Made by a program: the position numbers and the translations under genes
The notes under the pieces: generated by a model
What the model was told of the DNA's origin: nothing
The model's input: the letters and a program-made list of their open reading frames with translations, nothing else
Database searches by the model: none
Source of the DNA: Bifidobacterium simiiventris
Lineage (GTDB): Bacteria > Actinomycetota > Actinomycetes > Actinomycetales > Bifidobacteriaceae
NCBI RefSeq assembly: GCF_019331715.1
Contig: NZ_JAHBBG010000005.1
Coordinates: 1 to 64,000 of the forward strand
Length of the DNA: 64,000 nucleotides
Direction: 5' to 3'
In this document: piece by piece, positions 48,743 to 58,703 of the stretch
Layout: the number at the start of each line of letters is the position of its first letter
Numbering within the stretch: the stretch's first letter is position 1

Positions 48743-51352
48743 CTACAGGGCCGCGTTGAAGTCGCGGACCTTGAGGGTGCGCTGCGAGGACTCGACGTTG
48801 CTGCGGATAATGCGCTGCAGCGCGTTGTCAGCCGTCTCATGGCTGGCGAGCCACTCGTTGCCGAGCTCGACCAGCGCGGCCGGGTCGGCGTAGCCCGGGT
48901 ACAGGCCCTCGAGCAGCGCCTCGGCCATGTGGAAGGTCTTGTGCTCCCAGATCCAGTCGACGGTCGCGAAGTACCGCTCGGCGTACGGTTCGGCCAGGTC
49001 GGCGCGCGGGGTCGCGGCGAATCCGCGGGCCACGGCCTCGAGCTGCGAGTTGGTCAGCTCGTCGTTGTTGAGCGCCTGATCCCACGCCCACGCCTTCGCC
49101 TCAGCCGTGCCACGCACCGCGCGCGCACCGTAGGCGAACTCGCGGTTCTCGGTGGTGTCGCGCTTGGCGAGCTGCGCGTCGATGTCGGCTTCGGCGAACA
49201 CGTTCACCGAGGCGAGCGCGTTGACGAGCGTCCACGTGAAGTTGTTGTCAATCTCGAGGCCGTCGAGCTTGATGGAACCGTCGAGCAGACCCTTCGCGTT
49301 CGCGGCGAACGCCTCGTCGCCCTCCTCGCCGTAGCCGAGGTACGCGGTGGCGAGCTGGAACTGCTGGTCGGAGCCGGCCGGAGCGGCGGTCGCAAGCTTC
49401 CACAGTTCAGCGGCGACGTGCTCGATGACGGACGCACGGGCGAGCGGCGCGGTGTAGTGCCAGGCGGCGGTGCTCATGCAGGCGAGCGCGTAGCGGAACG
49501 TGGTCGACTCGGTTTCGGTGGCGAGCAGACGCAGCGTCGTGTCGACGAACTCGGTCGCCGCCAGTTCGCCGTCGCGGGTCATGTCCCACAGGGCGAGCCA
49601 GATCACGGCGCGGGCGAGCGCGTCGTCGAAGCGGTGCAGGTTCTCGATCGCGAACGTGAGCGACGCGTCGTCGAAGCGCAGCTTGGTGTAGGTCAGGTCG
49701 TCGTCGTTCACGAGAATCAGCGACGGACGGGCTTTGCCAGTAGCCTCGGCGACGACGGTCGTCTCGCCGTTCACGTCAAGTTCGAACCGGTCGGTGCGCA
49801 CGATCTTGCCGGTTTCCGGATCCTCGTTGTAGAAGCCGACGGCGAGACGGTGCGAACGCAGCACCGGATGCTCGATCGGGGCGCTCTGCTTGAGCGTAAG
49901 CTGCTCGATCGTGCCGTCCGCGGCGGTCTTGACTTGCGTGGTGATCGTGTTGATGCCGGACTGTTCGAGCCACTGCGCGCTCCACGCCTTGAGATCGCGG
50001 CCGGAGGTCAGCTCCAGTTCGCCCAGCAGGTCGGCGAGCGTCGCGTTGGAGTACGCGTGCTTGTTGAGGTACGCGTTGATGCCCTGGAAGAACTTGTCGC
50101 GGCCCACGTAGAACGCGAGCTGCTTCAAAACGGAAGCGCCCTTGGCGTAGGTGATGCCGTCGAAGTTGACGTACGTGTCGTTGAGGTCGTTGATGGGAGC
50201 CACAATCGGGTGCGTGGTCGACAGCTGGTCCTGGCGCAGCGCCCAGCTCTTCTCGCCGGAGCAGAACGTAGCCCACGCGTCATGCCATTCGGTCGCCTCG
50301 GCGGTGGCGAGCGTGGACGTGAACTCGGCGAAGGACTCGTTGAGCCACAGGTCGTTCCACCACTTCATGGTCACGTAGTCACCGAACCACATGTGGGCAA
50401 GCTCGTGCAGCACGGTGACGACGCGGCGCTCGGCCAGTGCGTCGGTCACCTTGGATTCGAACACGTAGGAGTCGCGGATGGTGACCATACCGATGTTCTC
50501 CATCGCGCCTGCGTTGTATTCGGGCACGTAGATCTGGTCGAACTTGGCGTACGGGTACGGCACGCCCCACGTCTTGGCGTAGAACGCGAAGCCCTTCTTG
50601 GTGATGTCGAACAGGTAGTCGACGTCCTTGGCGAACGCTTCGGCGAGCGACTGGCGGCAGTACTGGGCCATCGGCACGACGCGGCCGTCCTCGTTGCGGT
50701 AGGCGGTGTGCCATTCGGCGTACGGGCCGGCGCAGATCGCGGTCAGGTAGGAGCTCATGGTCGGCGTGGTCTCGAACACCCACTGCTTGGCGGTTTCGGG
50801 AGCGTGATCGCCGAGCGTGCCCTCCGCGGTGACGCGGTCGGTGGCGGTGACGGACTTGACCGGCATGTTCGAGGTGACGATCCAGCTCGAGGCGGCGAGG
50901 ACGGAGAAGTCGAACGTGGCCTTGAGGTCGGGCTGGTCGAACACGGCGTAGACGCGGCGGGCGTCCGGCACTTCGAACTGGGAGTACAGGTAGATGTTGC
51001 CGTCGGACGGGTCGACGGAACGGTGCAGGCCTTCGCCGGTGTTCGAGTAGCGGCACAGGGCGGTGACGGTGACCGTGTTGTGTTCGGCGAGGTTCGGCAG
51101 TTCGATGCGGCTGTCGGCGTAGGCCGTGGCCGGGTCGAGGGACTGACCGTTGAGCGTGATGGTGCTCACTTCGTCGGCGATGAGGTCGAGGAAGCTGGTG
51201 GAGCCCGGCTTCGCGTCGAATTCGATGGTGGCGGTCGAACCGAAGTTCTTCGCGCCGACGGTCAGGTCGAGCGCGACGGTGTAGTGGATCGGCTTGAGGA
51301 TGAGTTCTGCTCGTTCCTCGGCCTCGATGCGGGTGAGATTTGCTCCTGGCAT
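48743..51352 (-). CDS. pepN: Aminopeptidase N (M1 family)
   Basis: Zinc metallopeptidase of 869 residues removing N-terminal residues from peptides in the cytoplasm. The exopeptidase motif GAMEN is present in YVPEYNAGAMENIGMV near residue 270. The zinc site is HELAHMWFGDYVTMKWWNDLWLNE, that is HExxH followed 18 residues later by Glu, near residues 305-330. The ERAP1-like C-terminal helical domain follows. No signal peptide is seen. The ATG at 51352 has AAGGAG five bases upstream; a TTG five codons earlier was rejected. Length and motifs match actinobacterial PepN. Confidence 0.97.
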   Translation of the reverse strand: MPGANLTRIEAEERAELILKPIHYTVALDLTVGAKNFGSTATIEFDAKPGSTSFLDLIADEVSTITLNGQSLDPATAYADSRIELPNLAEHNTVTVTALCRYSNTGEGLHRSVDPSDGNIYLYSQFEVPDARRVYAVFDQPDLKATFDFSVLAASSWIVTSNMPVKSVTATDRVTAEGTLGDHAPETAKQWVFETTPTMSSYLTAICAGPYAEWHTAYRNEDGRVVPMAQYCRQSLAEAFAKDVDYLFDITKKGFAFYAKTWGVPYPYAKFDQIYVPEYNAGAMENIGMVTIRDSYVFESKVTDALAERRVVTVLHELAHMWFGDYVTMKWWNDLWLNESFAEFTSTLATAEATEWHDAWATFCSGEKSWALRQDQLSTTHPIVAPINDLNDTYVNFDGITYAKGASVLKQLAFYVGRDKFFQGINAYLNKHAYSNATLADLLGELELTSGRDLKAWSAQWLEQSGINTITTQVKTAADGTIEQLTLKQSAPIEHPVLRSHRLAVGFYNEDPETGKIVRTDRFELDVNGETTVVAEATGKARPSLILVNDDDLTYTKLRFDDASLTFAIENLHRFDDALARAVIWLALWDMTRDGELAATEFVDTTLRLLATETESTTFRYALACMSTAAWHYTAPLARASVIEHVAAELWKLATAAPAGSDQQFQLATAYLGYGEEGDEAFAANAKGLLDGSIKLDGLEIDNNFTWTLVNALASVNVFAEADIDAQLAKRDTTENREFAYGARAVRGTAEAKAWAWDQALNNDELTNSQLEAVARGFAATPRADLAEPYAERYFATVDWIWEHKTFHMAEALLEGLYPGYADPAALVELGNEWLASHETADNALQRIIRSNVESSQRTLKVRDFNAAL

Positions 51353-51370
51353 GTCACTCCTTGTCAACGT

Positions 51371-51430
51371 GAGGCGGCGTGACCGGTTGTGTCGGTCACG
51401 CCGCCTCGATTATGTGCAAATATGTGCAAA
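51371..51430. repeat. Perfect hairpin and tandem 10-mers between rnj and pepN
   Basis: GAGGCGGCGTGACC (51371-51384) and GGTCACGCCGCCTC (51394-51407) form a 14-bp perfect stem with a 9-nt loop, probably ending the RNase J transcript. Next to it TATGTGCAAA occurs twice in tandem (51411-51430). Its AT-rich minus-strand copy (TTTGCACATA) may contribute to the pepN promoter, with a CATAAT -10-like hexamer overlapping. Confidence 0.7.
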
Positions 51431-51449
51431 ATTACTTGCGGATCGCCGT

Positions 51450-53504
51450 TTACCGTTCGATCACGTCGGTGGCGATGTCCGCCACGACCGGCACGATCAT
51501 CGGCTTGCGGTGCAGCTGGCGCGCGACCCAGCCGCCGAGCGTGCGTCGCATGATCTGCTGCAGCTTGTACGTGTCGCGGATGCCGGACATCATCGCGTCG
51601 TTCAACTGTTCGACGATCTGATGACGCACCTTGTCGAACTCGCTTTCGTCCTCGGCCACGGCGTTGAGGAAGATCTTCGGGCCGGAGACGACCTCGCGGT
51701 TGTCGGTGTCGACCACCACGAAGCTCGACACGAAGCCTTCGGTGCCGAGGATGCGGCGCTTCTCAAGCTCCTCGTCGGTCAGTTCGCCGATCGAATCGCC
51801 GTCGACGTACACGTAGCCGCACGGCACGGAGCCGACGACCGCGGCCTTGCCGTGGTACAGGTCGACCACGTCGCCGTCCTCCGCGAGCACGACGTTGTCC
51901 GGATCCACACCGGTCTTGACGGCGATCAGGCCGTTGGCGACCAGATGGCGGTTCTCGCCGTGGATCGGCATCGCGCACTTGGGCTTGACGATGTTGTACA
52001 TGTACAGCAGCTCGCCCTCGTTGCAGTGGCCGGAGACGTGCACGGCCGCGTTGTCGCGGTTGACGACGCGCGCGCCGAGCTGCACGAGCTTGTTGATGAC
52101 CTTGTACACCTCGTGCTCGTTGCCCGGGATCAACGAGCTCGCGAGAATGACCGTGTCGAACTCGTTGATGGTGATGTCGCGGTGGTTGCCGTCCGCGATG
52201 CGTCCCAGCGCGGCCATCGGCTCGCCCTGCGAACCGGTGCACATGTAGACGATCTTGTCGTCCTGCACGTCGTGCGCCTGCTTGAGGTCGATGACGGTGT
52301 CCTCCGGCAGGTGCAGGTAGCCAAGATCGGCGGCGATGGACATGTTGCGCACCATCGAACGGCCGACGAAGACGACCTTGCGGCCGTACTTGTGCGCGGC
52401 GTCCACGACCTGCTGCACGCGGTGCACATGGCTGGAGAAGCTGGCGACGATGATCTTGCGGCTGGCCTGCGCGAACGCCTGGTCGAGCGCCGGGCCGATC
52501 GAGGTCTCCGGCTTGACGAAGCCCGGCACCTCGGCGTTGGTGGAGTCCATCATCAAGAGGTCGACGCCCTGCTCGCCGATCTTGCCGAACTCGACGAGAT
52601 CGGTGATCTTGTGGTCGAGCGGCAGCTGGTCGAGCTTGATGTCGCCCGTGTCGATGAGCGTGCCAGCCGGGGTCTTCACGTACACGGCGAGCGCGTCCGG
52701 GATCGAGTGCGTCACGGTGATGAACTCGAGGTTGAACGGGCCGACCTTCATCTTGTCGCGGCCGGCGACCGGCACCATCGTCGGGTGCTGGTTGTGCTCC
52801 TTGCACTTGGCCTCCACGAACGCAAGGGTGAGCTTGGAGCCGATGAGCGGGATATCCGGGCGGAGCTTCAGCAGGTACGGTACGCCGCCGATGTGGTCTT
52901 CGTGGCCGTGGGTGAGCACGAGCGCCTCGACCTTGTCGAGACGGTCCTTGATGTAGTCGAAGTCCGGCAGGATCAGGTCGACGCCCGGCTGCTCCTCTTC
53001 GGGGAAGAGCACGCCGCAGTCGATGAGCAGCAGGTGACCGTTGTATTCGATCACGTTCATGTTGCGGCCGATTTCGCCGAGACCGCCGAGCGGCACGATG
53101 CGCAGGGAACCCTTGCGGTACTTCGGGGGCGCGATGAGCACGGCGTCCTGCTGGGGCGCGGTGGCCTGGCCGGTGCGCGAGACGCGGCGGCCGCCGGCGG
53201 CGCCGGAACGGGAGCCGCCACGGCTGGAGGATCGGGATGAACGGGAACGGCCGGAAGTCTTTTCCGGCTGGTCGCCGCGTTCCGCACGATCCTCACGGTC
53301 GGCGGACTTGGCCGACTTCGTGGACTTGCGGGTGCGGGTGGACTTGGCGGCCTTGCGGTCGTCGGAACCGAGGTTGTCGAGCAGGTCGACGGCGGCCTGG
53401 GCGGCGGCCATCTGCTCGGATTCGCTCACGGTCTGGGTTGCGCCGGAGCGCTTGGTGGTGCGCTTGCGCGCGGTATGCTGTGTTGTTTCTTGTTCTGTGA
53501 CCAT
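51450..53504 (-). CDS. rnj: Ribonuclease J
   Basis: Metallo-beta-lactamase/beta-CASP ribonuclease of 684 residues for mRNA decay and rRNA maturation. The zinc motif HGHEDHIGG is near residue 200. Further motifs are DTGDIK, the beta-CASP segment MSIAADLGYLHLPEDTVIDL, SSLIPGNEHEVYKVI, and SGHCNEGELLYMYNIVKPKCAMPIHGE. About 130 N-terminal residues ahead of the catalytic domain are low-complexity, rich in Ser, Arg, Lys and Gly, as in other actinobacterial RNase J. The ATG at 53504 has AGGAA unusually close, so a downstream start within the disordered tail cannot be excluded. It lies next to dapA, as often in actinobacteria. Confidence 0.96.
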   Translation of the reverse strand: MVTEQETTQHTARKRTTKRSGATQTVSESEQMAAAQAAVDLLDNLGSDDRKAAKSTRTRKSTKSAKSADREDRAERGDQPEKTSGRSRSSRSSSRGGSRSGAAGGRRVSRTGQATAPQQDAVLIAPPKYRKGSLRIVPLGGLGEIGRNMNVIEYNGHLLLIDCGVLFPEEEQPGVDLILPDFDYIKDRLDKVEALVLTHGHEDHIGGVPYLLKLRPDIPLIGSKLTLAFVEAKCKEHNQHPTMVPVAGRDKMKVGPFNLEFITVTHSIPDALAVYVKTPAGTLIDTGDIKLDQLPLDHKITDLVEFGKIGEQGVDLLMMDSTNAEVPGFVKPETSIGPALDQAFAQASRKIIVASFSSHVHRVQQVVDAAHKYGRKVVFVGRSMVRNMSIAADLGYLHLPEDTVIDLKQAHDVQDDKIVYMCTGSQGEPMAALGRIADGNHRDITINEFDTVILASSLIPGNEHEVYKVINKLVQLGARVVNRDNAAVHVSGHCNEGELLYMYNIVKPKCAMPIHGENRHLVANGLIAVKTGVDPDNVVLAEDGDVVDLYHGKAAVVGSVPCGYVYVDGDSIGELTDEELEKRRILGTEGFVSSFVVVDTDNREVVSGPKIFLNAVAEDESEFDKVRHQIVEQLNDAMMSGIRDTYKLQQIMRRTLGGWVARQLHRKPMIVPVVADIATDVIER

Positions 53505-53575
53505 TTCCTAGTTGGTTTTCTGTTGCTTGGTGTTCCCGCCTGTGCTGGGAACGACGTAGAAAGATGAGGCGTCAA

Positions 53576-53607
53576 AGGCCAGTCGGGCTGAATGTTCCGA
53601 CTGGCCT
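53576..53607 (-). terminator. Terminator hairpin after dapA
   Basis: AGGCCAGTCGG (53576-53586) and CCGACTGGCCT (53597-53607) form a perfect 11-bp stem with a 10-nt loop, 13 bp past the dapA stop codon. A second small hairpin (TCTGCTG/CAGCAGA) overlaps the stop region. It separates dapA from RNase J. Confidence 0.75.
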
Positions 53608-53619
53608 GACTCTGCTGGC

Positions 53620-54522
53620 TTACAGCAGACCGGATGCCTTCATGCCGTTTTCGGCGCGGCAGAGCTCTTCGGGGCCGGGGCCGACGTTCGGAAGCCTCAT
53701 GGTGGTGTCGTCGAGGACGCCGCGCACCTTGAGCGCGGCCTTGGCCATGACGGCCTGGAAGCCGTTGCCGTTCATCGCCTCGACGAGCGGCGCGAGCTGC
53801 ACGGCGATGCGCTGCGCCTCGTGGATGTCACCGCGGTCGAACGCGTCGGCGAGGTCTCGCATGGGGCCGGCAGCCGCGTGGGCGATGACGGAGATGATGC
53901 CGACCGCGCCGACCGACAGGAACGGCAGGAAGAGGCCGTCGTCGCCGGAGTACCAGGTCAGGCCGGTTTCCATGCGCTTGCGTACCGCGCCGGCAATGTC
54001 GCCGGTGGCGTCCTTGACGGCCGTGACATGGTCGAGTTCGGCCATGCGACGGTAGGTCTCGAGCTGGATGTGCAGACCGGTGCGGCCGGGCACGTCGTAG
54101 ATGATGATCGGCTTGTCGGCCGACTCGTTGACGGCCTTGTAGTGCTGGAAGACACCTTCCTGGGACGGGCGCGAGTAGTACGGCGCGACGACGAGCACCG
54201 CGTCGGCTCCGGCCTCCTGGGTCTGCTCGACCATGCGCACGGTGTGTGCGGTGTCGTTGGAGCCGGCTCCGGAGATGATCGGCACGTTCACGACCTCGCG
54301 CACGGCCTTGACGAGCTCCACCTTCTCGTCCATGTGCGTGGTGGGCGACTCGCCGGTGGTGCCGTTGACGACGATGCCGTCCGCACCGTCCGAGACCAGC
54401 TGCTTGGCCAGTTTCTGCGCAGCGTCGAAGTCGACGGAGCCATCGGATTTCATCGGGGTGACCATGGCCGGCAGAATGCGCCCGAACGGGGCCGGATCAA
54501 GAAGATGCATCGTCTCACTCAT
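53620..54522 (-). CDS. dapA: 4-hydroxy-tetrahydrodipicolinate synthase
   Basis: First enzyme of the lysine/diaminopimelate branch, condensing pyruvate with aspartate semialdehyde. The 300 residues are normal. GTTGESPT binds the pyruvate carboxylate (about residues 56-63). The catalytic Tyr lies in IIYDVPGRTGL near 147. The Schiff-base Lys is in VTAVKDATGDI near 175. The start at 54522 has only a weak ribosome site; MSET... or the Met at residue 5 are both possible. It lies downstream of dapB on the same strand with a hairpin between. Confidence 0.96.
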   Translation of the reverse strand: MSETMHLLDPAPFGRILPAMVTPMKSDGSVDFDAAQKLAKQLVSDGADGIVVNGTTGESPTTHMDEKVELVKAVREVVNVPIISGAGSNDTAHTVRMVEQTQEAGADAVLVVAPYYSRPSQEGVFQHYKAVNESADKPIIIYDVPGRTGLHIQLETYRRMAELDHVTAVKDATGDIAGAVRKRMETGLTWYSGDDGLFLPFLSVGAVGIISVIAHAAAGPMRDLADAFDRGDIHEAQRIAVQLAPLVEAMNGNGFQAVMAKAALKVRGVLDDTTMRLPNVGPGPEELCRAENGMKASGLL

Positions 54523-54581
54523 ATGATTTACGGTACTTCTCGGTCGGGACGCGCAAGACCGGCCCGTCTCAGGACATGAAA

Positions 54582-54625
54582 CGGCCGCGTTACCGCGCGA
54601 GCAGGTTCGTGCGGCAACGCGGCCG
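54582..54625. terminator. Hairpin between dapB and dapA
   Basis: CGGCCGCGTT (54582-54591) and AACGCGGCCG (54616-54625) pair perfectly, extended inside by CCGC/GCGG. It lies 28 bp past the dapB stop codon and 60 bp before dapA, so dapA may have its own promoter. Confidence 0.7.
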
Positions 54626-54653
54626 ATCCGTATCCGCTGGCCGGTTTGCCGGC

Positions 54654-55454
<801 letters not shown>

Positions 55455-55572
55455 TCATCATGCCGGGCGAGTCGTCTCACGCGCTCGTCTGCGGCCGTTC
55501 TTGTCTTGCGAGGGTAGCATTTCGCGTCCGCCGATTTGGCTTCCGTTTCATACAGAGGACTCAGGAGAGGAC

Positions 55573-56562
55573 TCAGACCGTCCGTCCGGCGAACCGTTCG
55601 CGGATCCGCGCCGCGGTGCCGTATGACGCTTGAGCGCCGTATCCGGTGGCCGCGTATGCGGACACGTACGAGGCCAGTCGTGCGGCGTCGTCCAAGCCGA
55701 ATCCCGAAGCGAGTCCGGCGAGCACGGTGCCCATGAACGCGTCGCCGCAGCCCGTCGTGTCGACCGCGTCCACGATCACCGGGGCGATGCGGGTGAACGG
55801 TTCGGCACCGACGGTCGAGTCCAGAATCACGGAGCCGTCCGCGCCGAGCGTGACGATCGTCCGGTCGAATCCAAGCTCCAGCAGACGCGAACGCGCGTCG
55901 TCCCAATCAAAATCGTCCCATCGTCCGCAGTCCGGCTCATCCATGCTGATGAGCTGGGCCATCTCATGTTCGTTGACGAGCAGAATGTCCGCGGCCTCGA
56001 TCAGTTCGCGCGGCAACGTCGGCATGAACGGGGAGTCGTTGAGCAGCACCGTCACCCCAGATTCATGGCAGATGCGCGCGGCCGCGGTGACCGTTTCGAT
56101 CGGGCTTTCCAGGCACAGTCCCAGCACGGCGGATTCACGCAGTGCCCGACTTGCCTCCTTGACATACTCGACGGTGACGCGGGCGTTCGAACCGGCCGAA
56201 TACACGATGGTGTTCTCCCCCGATTCGTCCACCGTGATGACGGTGGTGCCACTTGGCCCGTCGACGTGCAGCACGTTCGTTGTGTCCACGCCCGCCTTGG
56301 CGAGTGTGCCGAGCAGGAAATCGGCGTTGCCGTCGGACCCGACCGCGCCGAACATGCGCACATCGGCGCCGAGCAGCGCGGCGGATGCGGCCTGGTTGCC
56401 GGATTTACCGCCCGGCAGTATGCGCATGGGCCCACCGACGACCGTCTCTCCCGGCCGGGGCAGCCGTCTGGTCGTGACGGTGTAGTCAGCGTTCATCGAT
56501 CCGACGACGCCGACCGTACCGTGGATACGGTCGAGCAGTCCCAATACGGCGTCAGCAGTCAT
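55573..56562 (-). CDS. PfkB family carbohydrate kinase (ribokinase-like)
   Basis: Cytoplasmic sugar kinase of 329 residues. The N-terminal PfkB signature is GGKSGNQAASAALLGADV near residue 50, with the sugar-binding MNADYT ahead of it. The C-terminal signature DAVDTTGCGDAFMGTVLAG has the catalytic Asp near residue 277. Closest in layout to ribokinases (GGKGANQA in the classical form), so ribose or a related nucleoside sugar is likely. The MFS gene 52 bp upstream on the same strand may supply the substrate. Confidence 0.9.
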   Translation of the reverse strand: MTADAVLGLLDRIHGTVGVVGSMNADYTVTTRRLPRPGETVVGGPMRILPGGKSGNQAASAALLGADVRMFGAVGSDGNADFLLGTLAKAGVDTTNVLHVDGPSGTTVITVDESGENTIVYSAGSNARVTVEYVKEASRALRESAVLGLCLESPIETVTAAARICHESGVTVLLNDSPFMPTLPRELIEAADILLVNEHEMAQLISMDEPDCGRWDDFDWDDARSRLLELGFDRTIVTLGADGSVILDSTVGAEPFTRIAPVIVDAVDTTGCGDAFMGTVLAGLASGFGLDDAARLASYVSAYAATGYGAQASYGTAARIRERFAGRTV

Positions 56563-56614
56563 GATCGCACCTTTCCGTCGGGTTCCGCACGCGGAACCGT
56601 GCCGAGACGAACGC

Positions 56615-57910
56615 TCAGCCGCGTTTGCGGGCCAGCGCCCATCCGAGCAAGGCGAGCGGCACCGAGCACGCGACAGCGATCCACGGGATCATCATACTCA
56701 CGTGCGTGCCGGCCGCATCGAGCACAGCGCCCGCGAACGTGGAGCCGAACGACGTGCCCACCGAACCGGCGGTGGTCAGCCACGACAGTCCCTCGGTCAG
56801 CGAGCGCGCGGGAACCGCATCCTTGACGATAAGGTTGCCGGTGGCGAACAGCGGCGAGACGCACAGGCCGGTGAGCACTTCGAGCACGCCGAGCACGATG
56901 AAGTCGTCCATCATGATGCGGAACAGCACAAAGCCGACCGTGAGCAGGGTCAGGAACATGACCATGTGCCGCCAGTGGGAGCCTTTCATCTCGTGCGAGC
57001 CGAAGATCACCGCGCCGATGCACGAGCCGACGGCGAACATGGCGAGCTGCAGGCCGAGCCATTGTTCGACGCCGGCGGCCTTCATCGACGCGGTGACCGA
57101 CACGTCAAACGCGGTGAAGCTCATGTTGAACACGAGGAAGACGACGAGGATCGGCAGGACGCCCGGGTAGCGCAGGGCGCTTTTCGCTTTCGGGGCGCCG
57201 GTGCGCAGCTGTCGCATGGTCAGCCCGTCCGCCTGCGAGCCGACCTGCGCTCTGACCGGCGCGACGTTCACCTGTTCGAGCGCCGGCGGCTGGGTGCGTT
57301 TGAGCGAGAAGAAGACCGCGCCGCCGATGCCGCAAGCAAGTGTGGGCACGAACAGTTGGGACACCGGATGCACCGACGTGGCGAGGAACGCGGCGAGAAT
57401 CGGCCCGACGATGAACACGATCTCGTCGATCGCGGATTCCATCGCGTACGCGGTGTTCAGCAGCGATTCGTTGCCAGTGTCGCGCAGCGCGTACGCCCAT
57501 CGGGTACGCACCAGAGCACCGAACGAGAACTGGGTGAATCCCATGACGACGGCCAGCGCGAACAGGACGGGGATCGGCACGCGGCCCAGCGCGGCGAACG
57601 CGAAGCCGAGCATGGCGATCACCTGGATGCTCAGCGCCACCGAGCCGACCTTGCGCTGGCCGAACCGGTCGAACATGCGCGCGTAGAACGGGGTGACGAC
57701 GGCCACCGCGAGAATGTACGCGGCGCTCATCGACCCGGCGACCGTCCAGTTGTCGTACAGGTGGTTGAGCGCGAGCACGATGCCGAGGCTCATCATGGAG
57801 ATCGGCAGTCTCGCGACGGCGCCGCACACGCAAAACGCCTTGGTTCCGGGGATGCGAAACAGCTTCGCATACGGCGATTGCGCGACTTTCGTTCCGACTG
57901 TCGAGGTCAC
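56615..57910 (-). CDS. Major facilitator superfamily transporter
   Basis: Carrier of 431 residues with about 12 predicted helices and a hydrophilic central loop (RTQPPALEQVNVAPVRAQVGSQADG) between the halves. The loop 2-3 motif is ARMFDRFGQRKVGSV near residue 80. Translation starts with GTG at 57910, with GGAGGT seven bases upstream, and overlaps the acetyltransferase stop by 4 bp (GTGA). This is a sugar- or drug-efflux-type MFS protein; the substrate is unknown. Confidence 0.9.
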   Translation of the reverse strand: MTSTVGTKVAQSPYAKLFRIPGTKAFCVCGAVARLPISMMSLGIVLALNHLYDNWTVAGSMSAAYILAVAVVTPFYARMFDRFGQRKVGSVALSIQVIAMLGFAFAALGRVPIPVLFALAVVMGFTQFSFGALVRTRWAYALRDTGNESLLNTAYAMESAIDEIVFIVGPILAAFLATSVHPVSQLFVPTLACGIGGAVFFSLKRTQPPALEQVNVAPVRAQVGSQADGLTMRQLRTGAPKAKSALRYPGVLPILVVFLVFNMSFTAFDVSVTASMKAAGVEQWLGLQLAMFAVGSCIGAVIFGSHEMKGSHWRHMVMFLTLLTVGFVLFRIMMDDFIVLGVLEVLTGLCVSPLFATGNLIVKDAVPARSLTEGLSWLTTAGSVGTSFGSTFAGAVLDAAGTHVSMMIPWIAVACSVPLALLGWALARKRG

Positions 57911-58557
57911 GCGTTCACCTCCCCCGCGTAGATGAAGATGTCGTCCATGTCGTCGCCGTATTGCGGGTGGTCGGCCGCACGCCACGAGACCAGACAATCC
58001 AGTCCCTTGTGGGCGTAGAAGCTCACGTCGCAACTGGAGTCGGTGTGCAGGTAATAGCGGCTTACGCCCGATGCCGCGAAACGGCTCATGGCATCGCGCC
58101 ACAGCGTACCGCCGACGCCGTGGCCACGGGCCGCGCCGGATACCAGGAACAGCTCGATCTCGGCCTGCGTCGTCTCGTTGACGTGGACCTCATCTTCCAG
58201 ATCGGTTTCCAGAGCATGCCATTGCAGGGTCTCCCGCAGCGCATCCGCGCCATGCGGATCCTGTTCCAGCCAACGATCCACGGCGGCAAGCTCCCGCCCG
58301 GCTTCGGGGAACATGACCGGCATGCCGGCGATGCGGGAGATCAGCACGCCCATGAACCTGCCGTCTTGTTCGGCGATGGTCGCATGTGTGGCCGGTTCCA
58401 GATAGTGCATTACGAAATGGCGTGACAGTTCCATGGAGGCCGGGGTGCCGGCCGCACTGGACCAGTCGCCCCACGTGTTGTCGAATTCGCGGACGATGGC
58501 GTCACGGTCATCCCAGACCATGCGCCGGTAGATGACGGTTGCGTTCGTCGCAGCCAT
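57907..58557 (-). CDS. GNAT family N-acetyltransferase
   Basis: Acetyltransferase of 216 residues. The acetyl-CoA loop is ARGHGVGGTLWRDAM near residue 155, preceded by the strand AEIELFLVSG. SCDVSFYAHKGL is the C-terminal GNAT segment. The ATG at 58557 follows AAGGAGCAGGA. It is translationally coupled to the MFS gene through a 4-bp overlap, which may mean acetylation and export of the same compound. Confidence 0.88.
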   Translation of the reverse strand: MAATNATVIYRRMVWDDRDAIVREFDNTWGDWSSAAGTPASMELSRHFVMHYLEPATHATIAEQDGRFMGVLISRIAGMPVMFPEAGRELAAVDRWLEQDPHGADALRETLQWHALETDLEDEVHVNETTQAEIELFLVSGAARGHGVGGTLWRDAMSRFAASGVSRYYLHTDSSCDVSFYAHKGLDCLVSWRAADHPQYGDDMDDIFIYAGEVNA

Positions 58558-58703
58558 GTGATTCCTGCTCCTTATATTGTTGCTGCTGTCCTGCACGTGT
58601 GCCCGCCCACACATGCCGGCCAAGGGTCGCAGCATTCCTCCGTTCACGACGCTCGCGGTGCGTTTTTCTCCCGCGGGCAACACGCGACGTTCTCGTCGCG
58701 GCG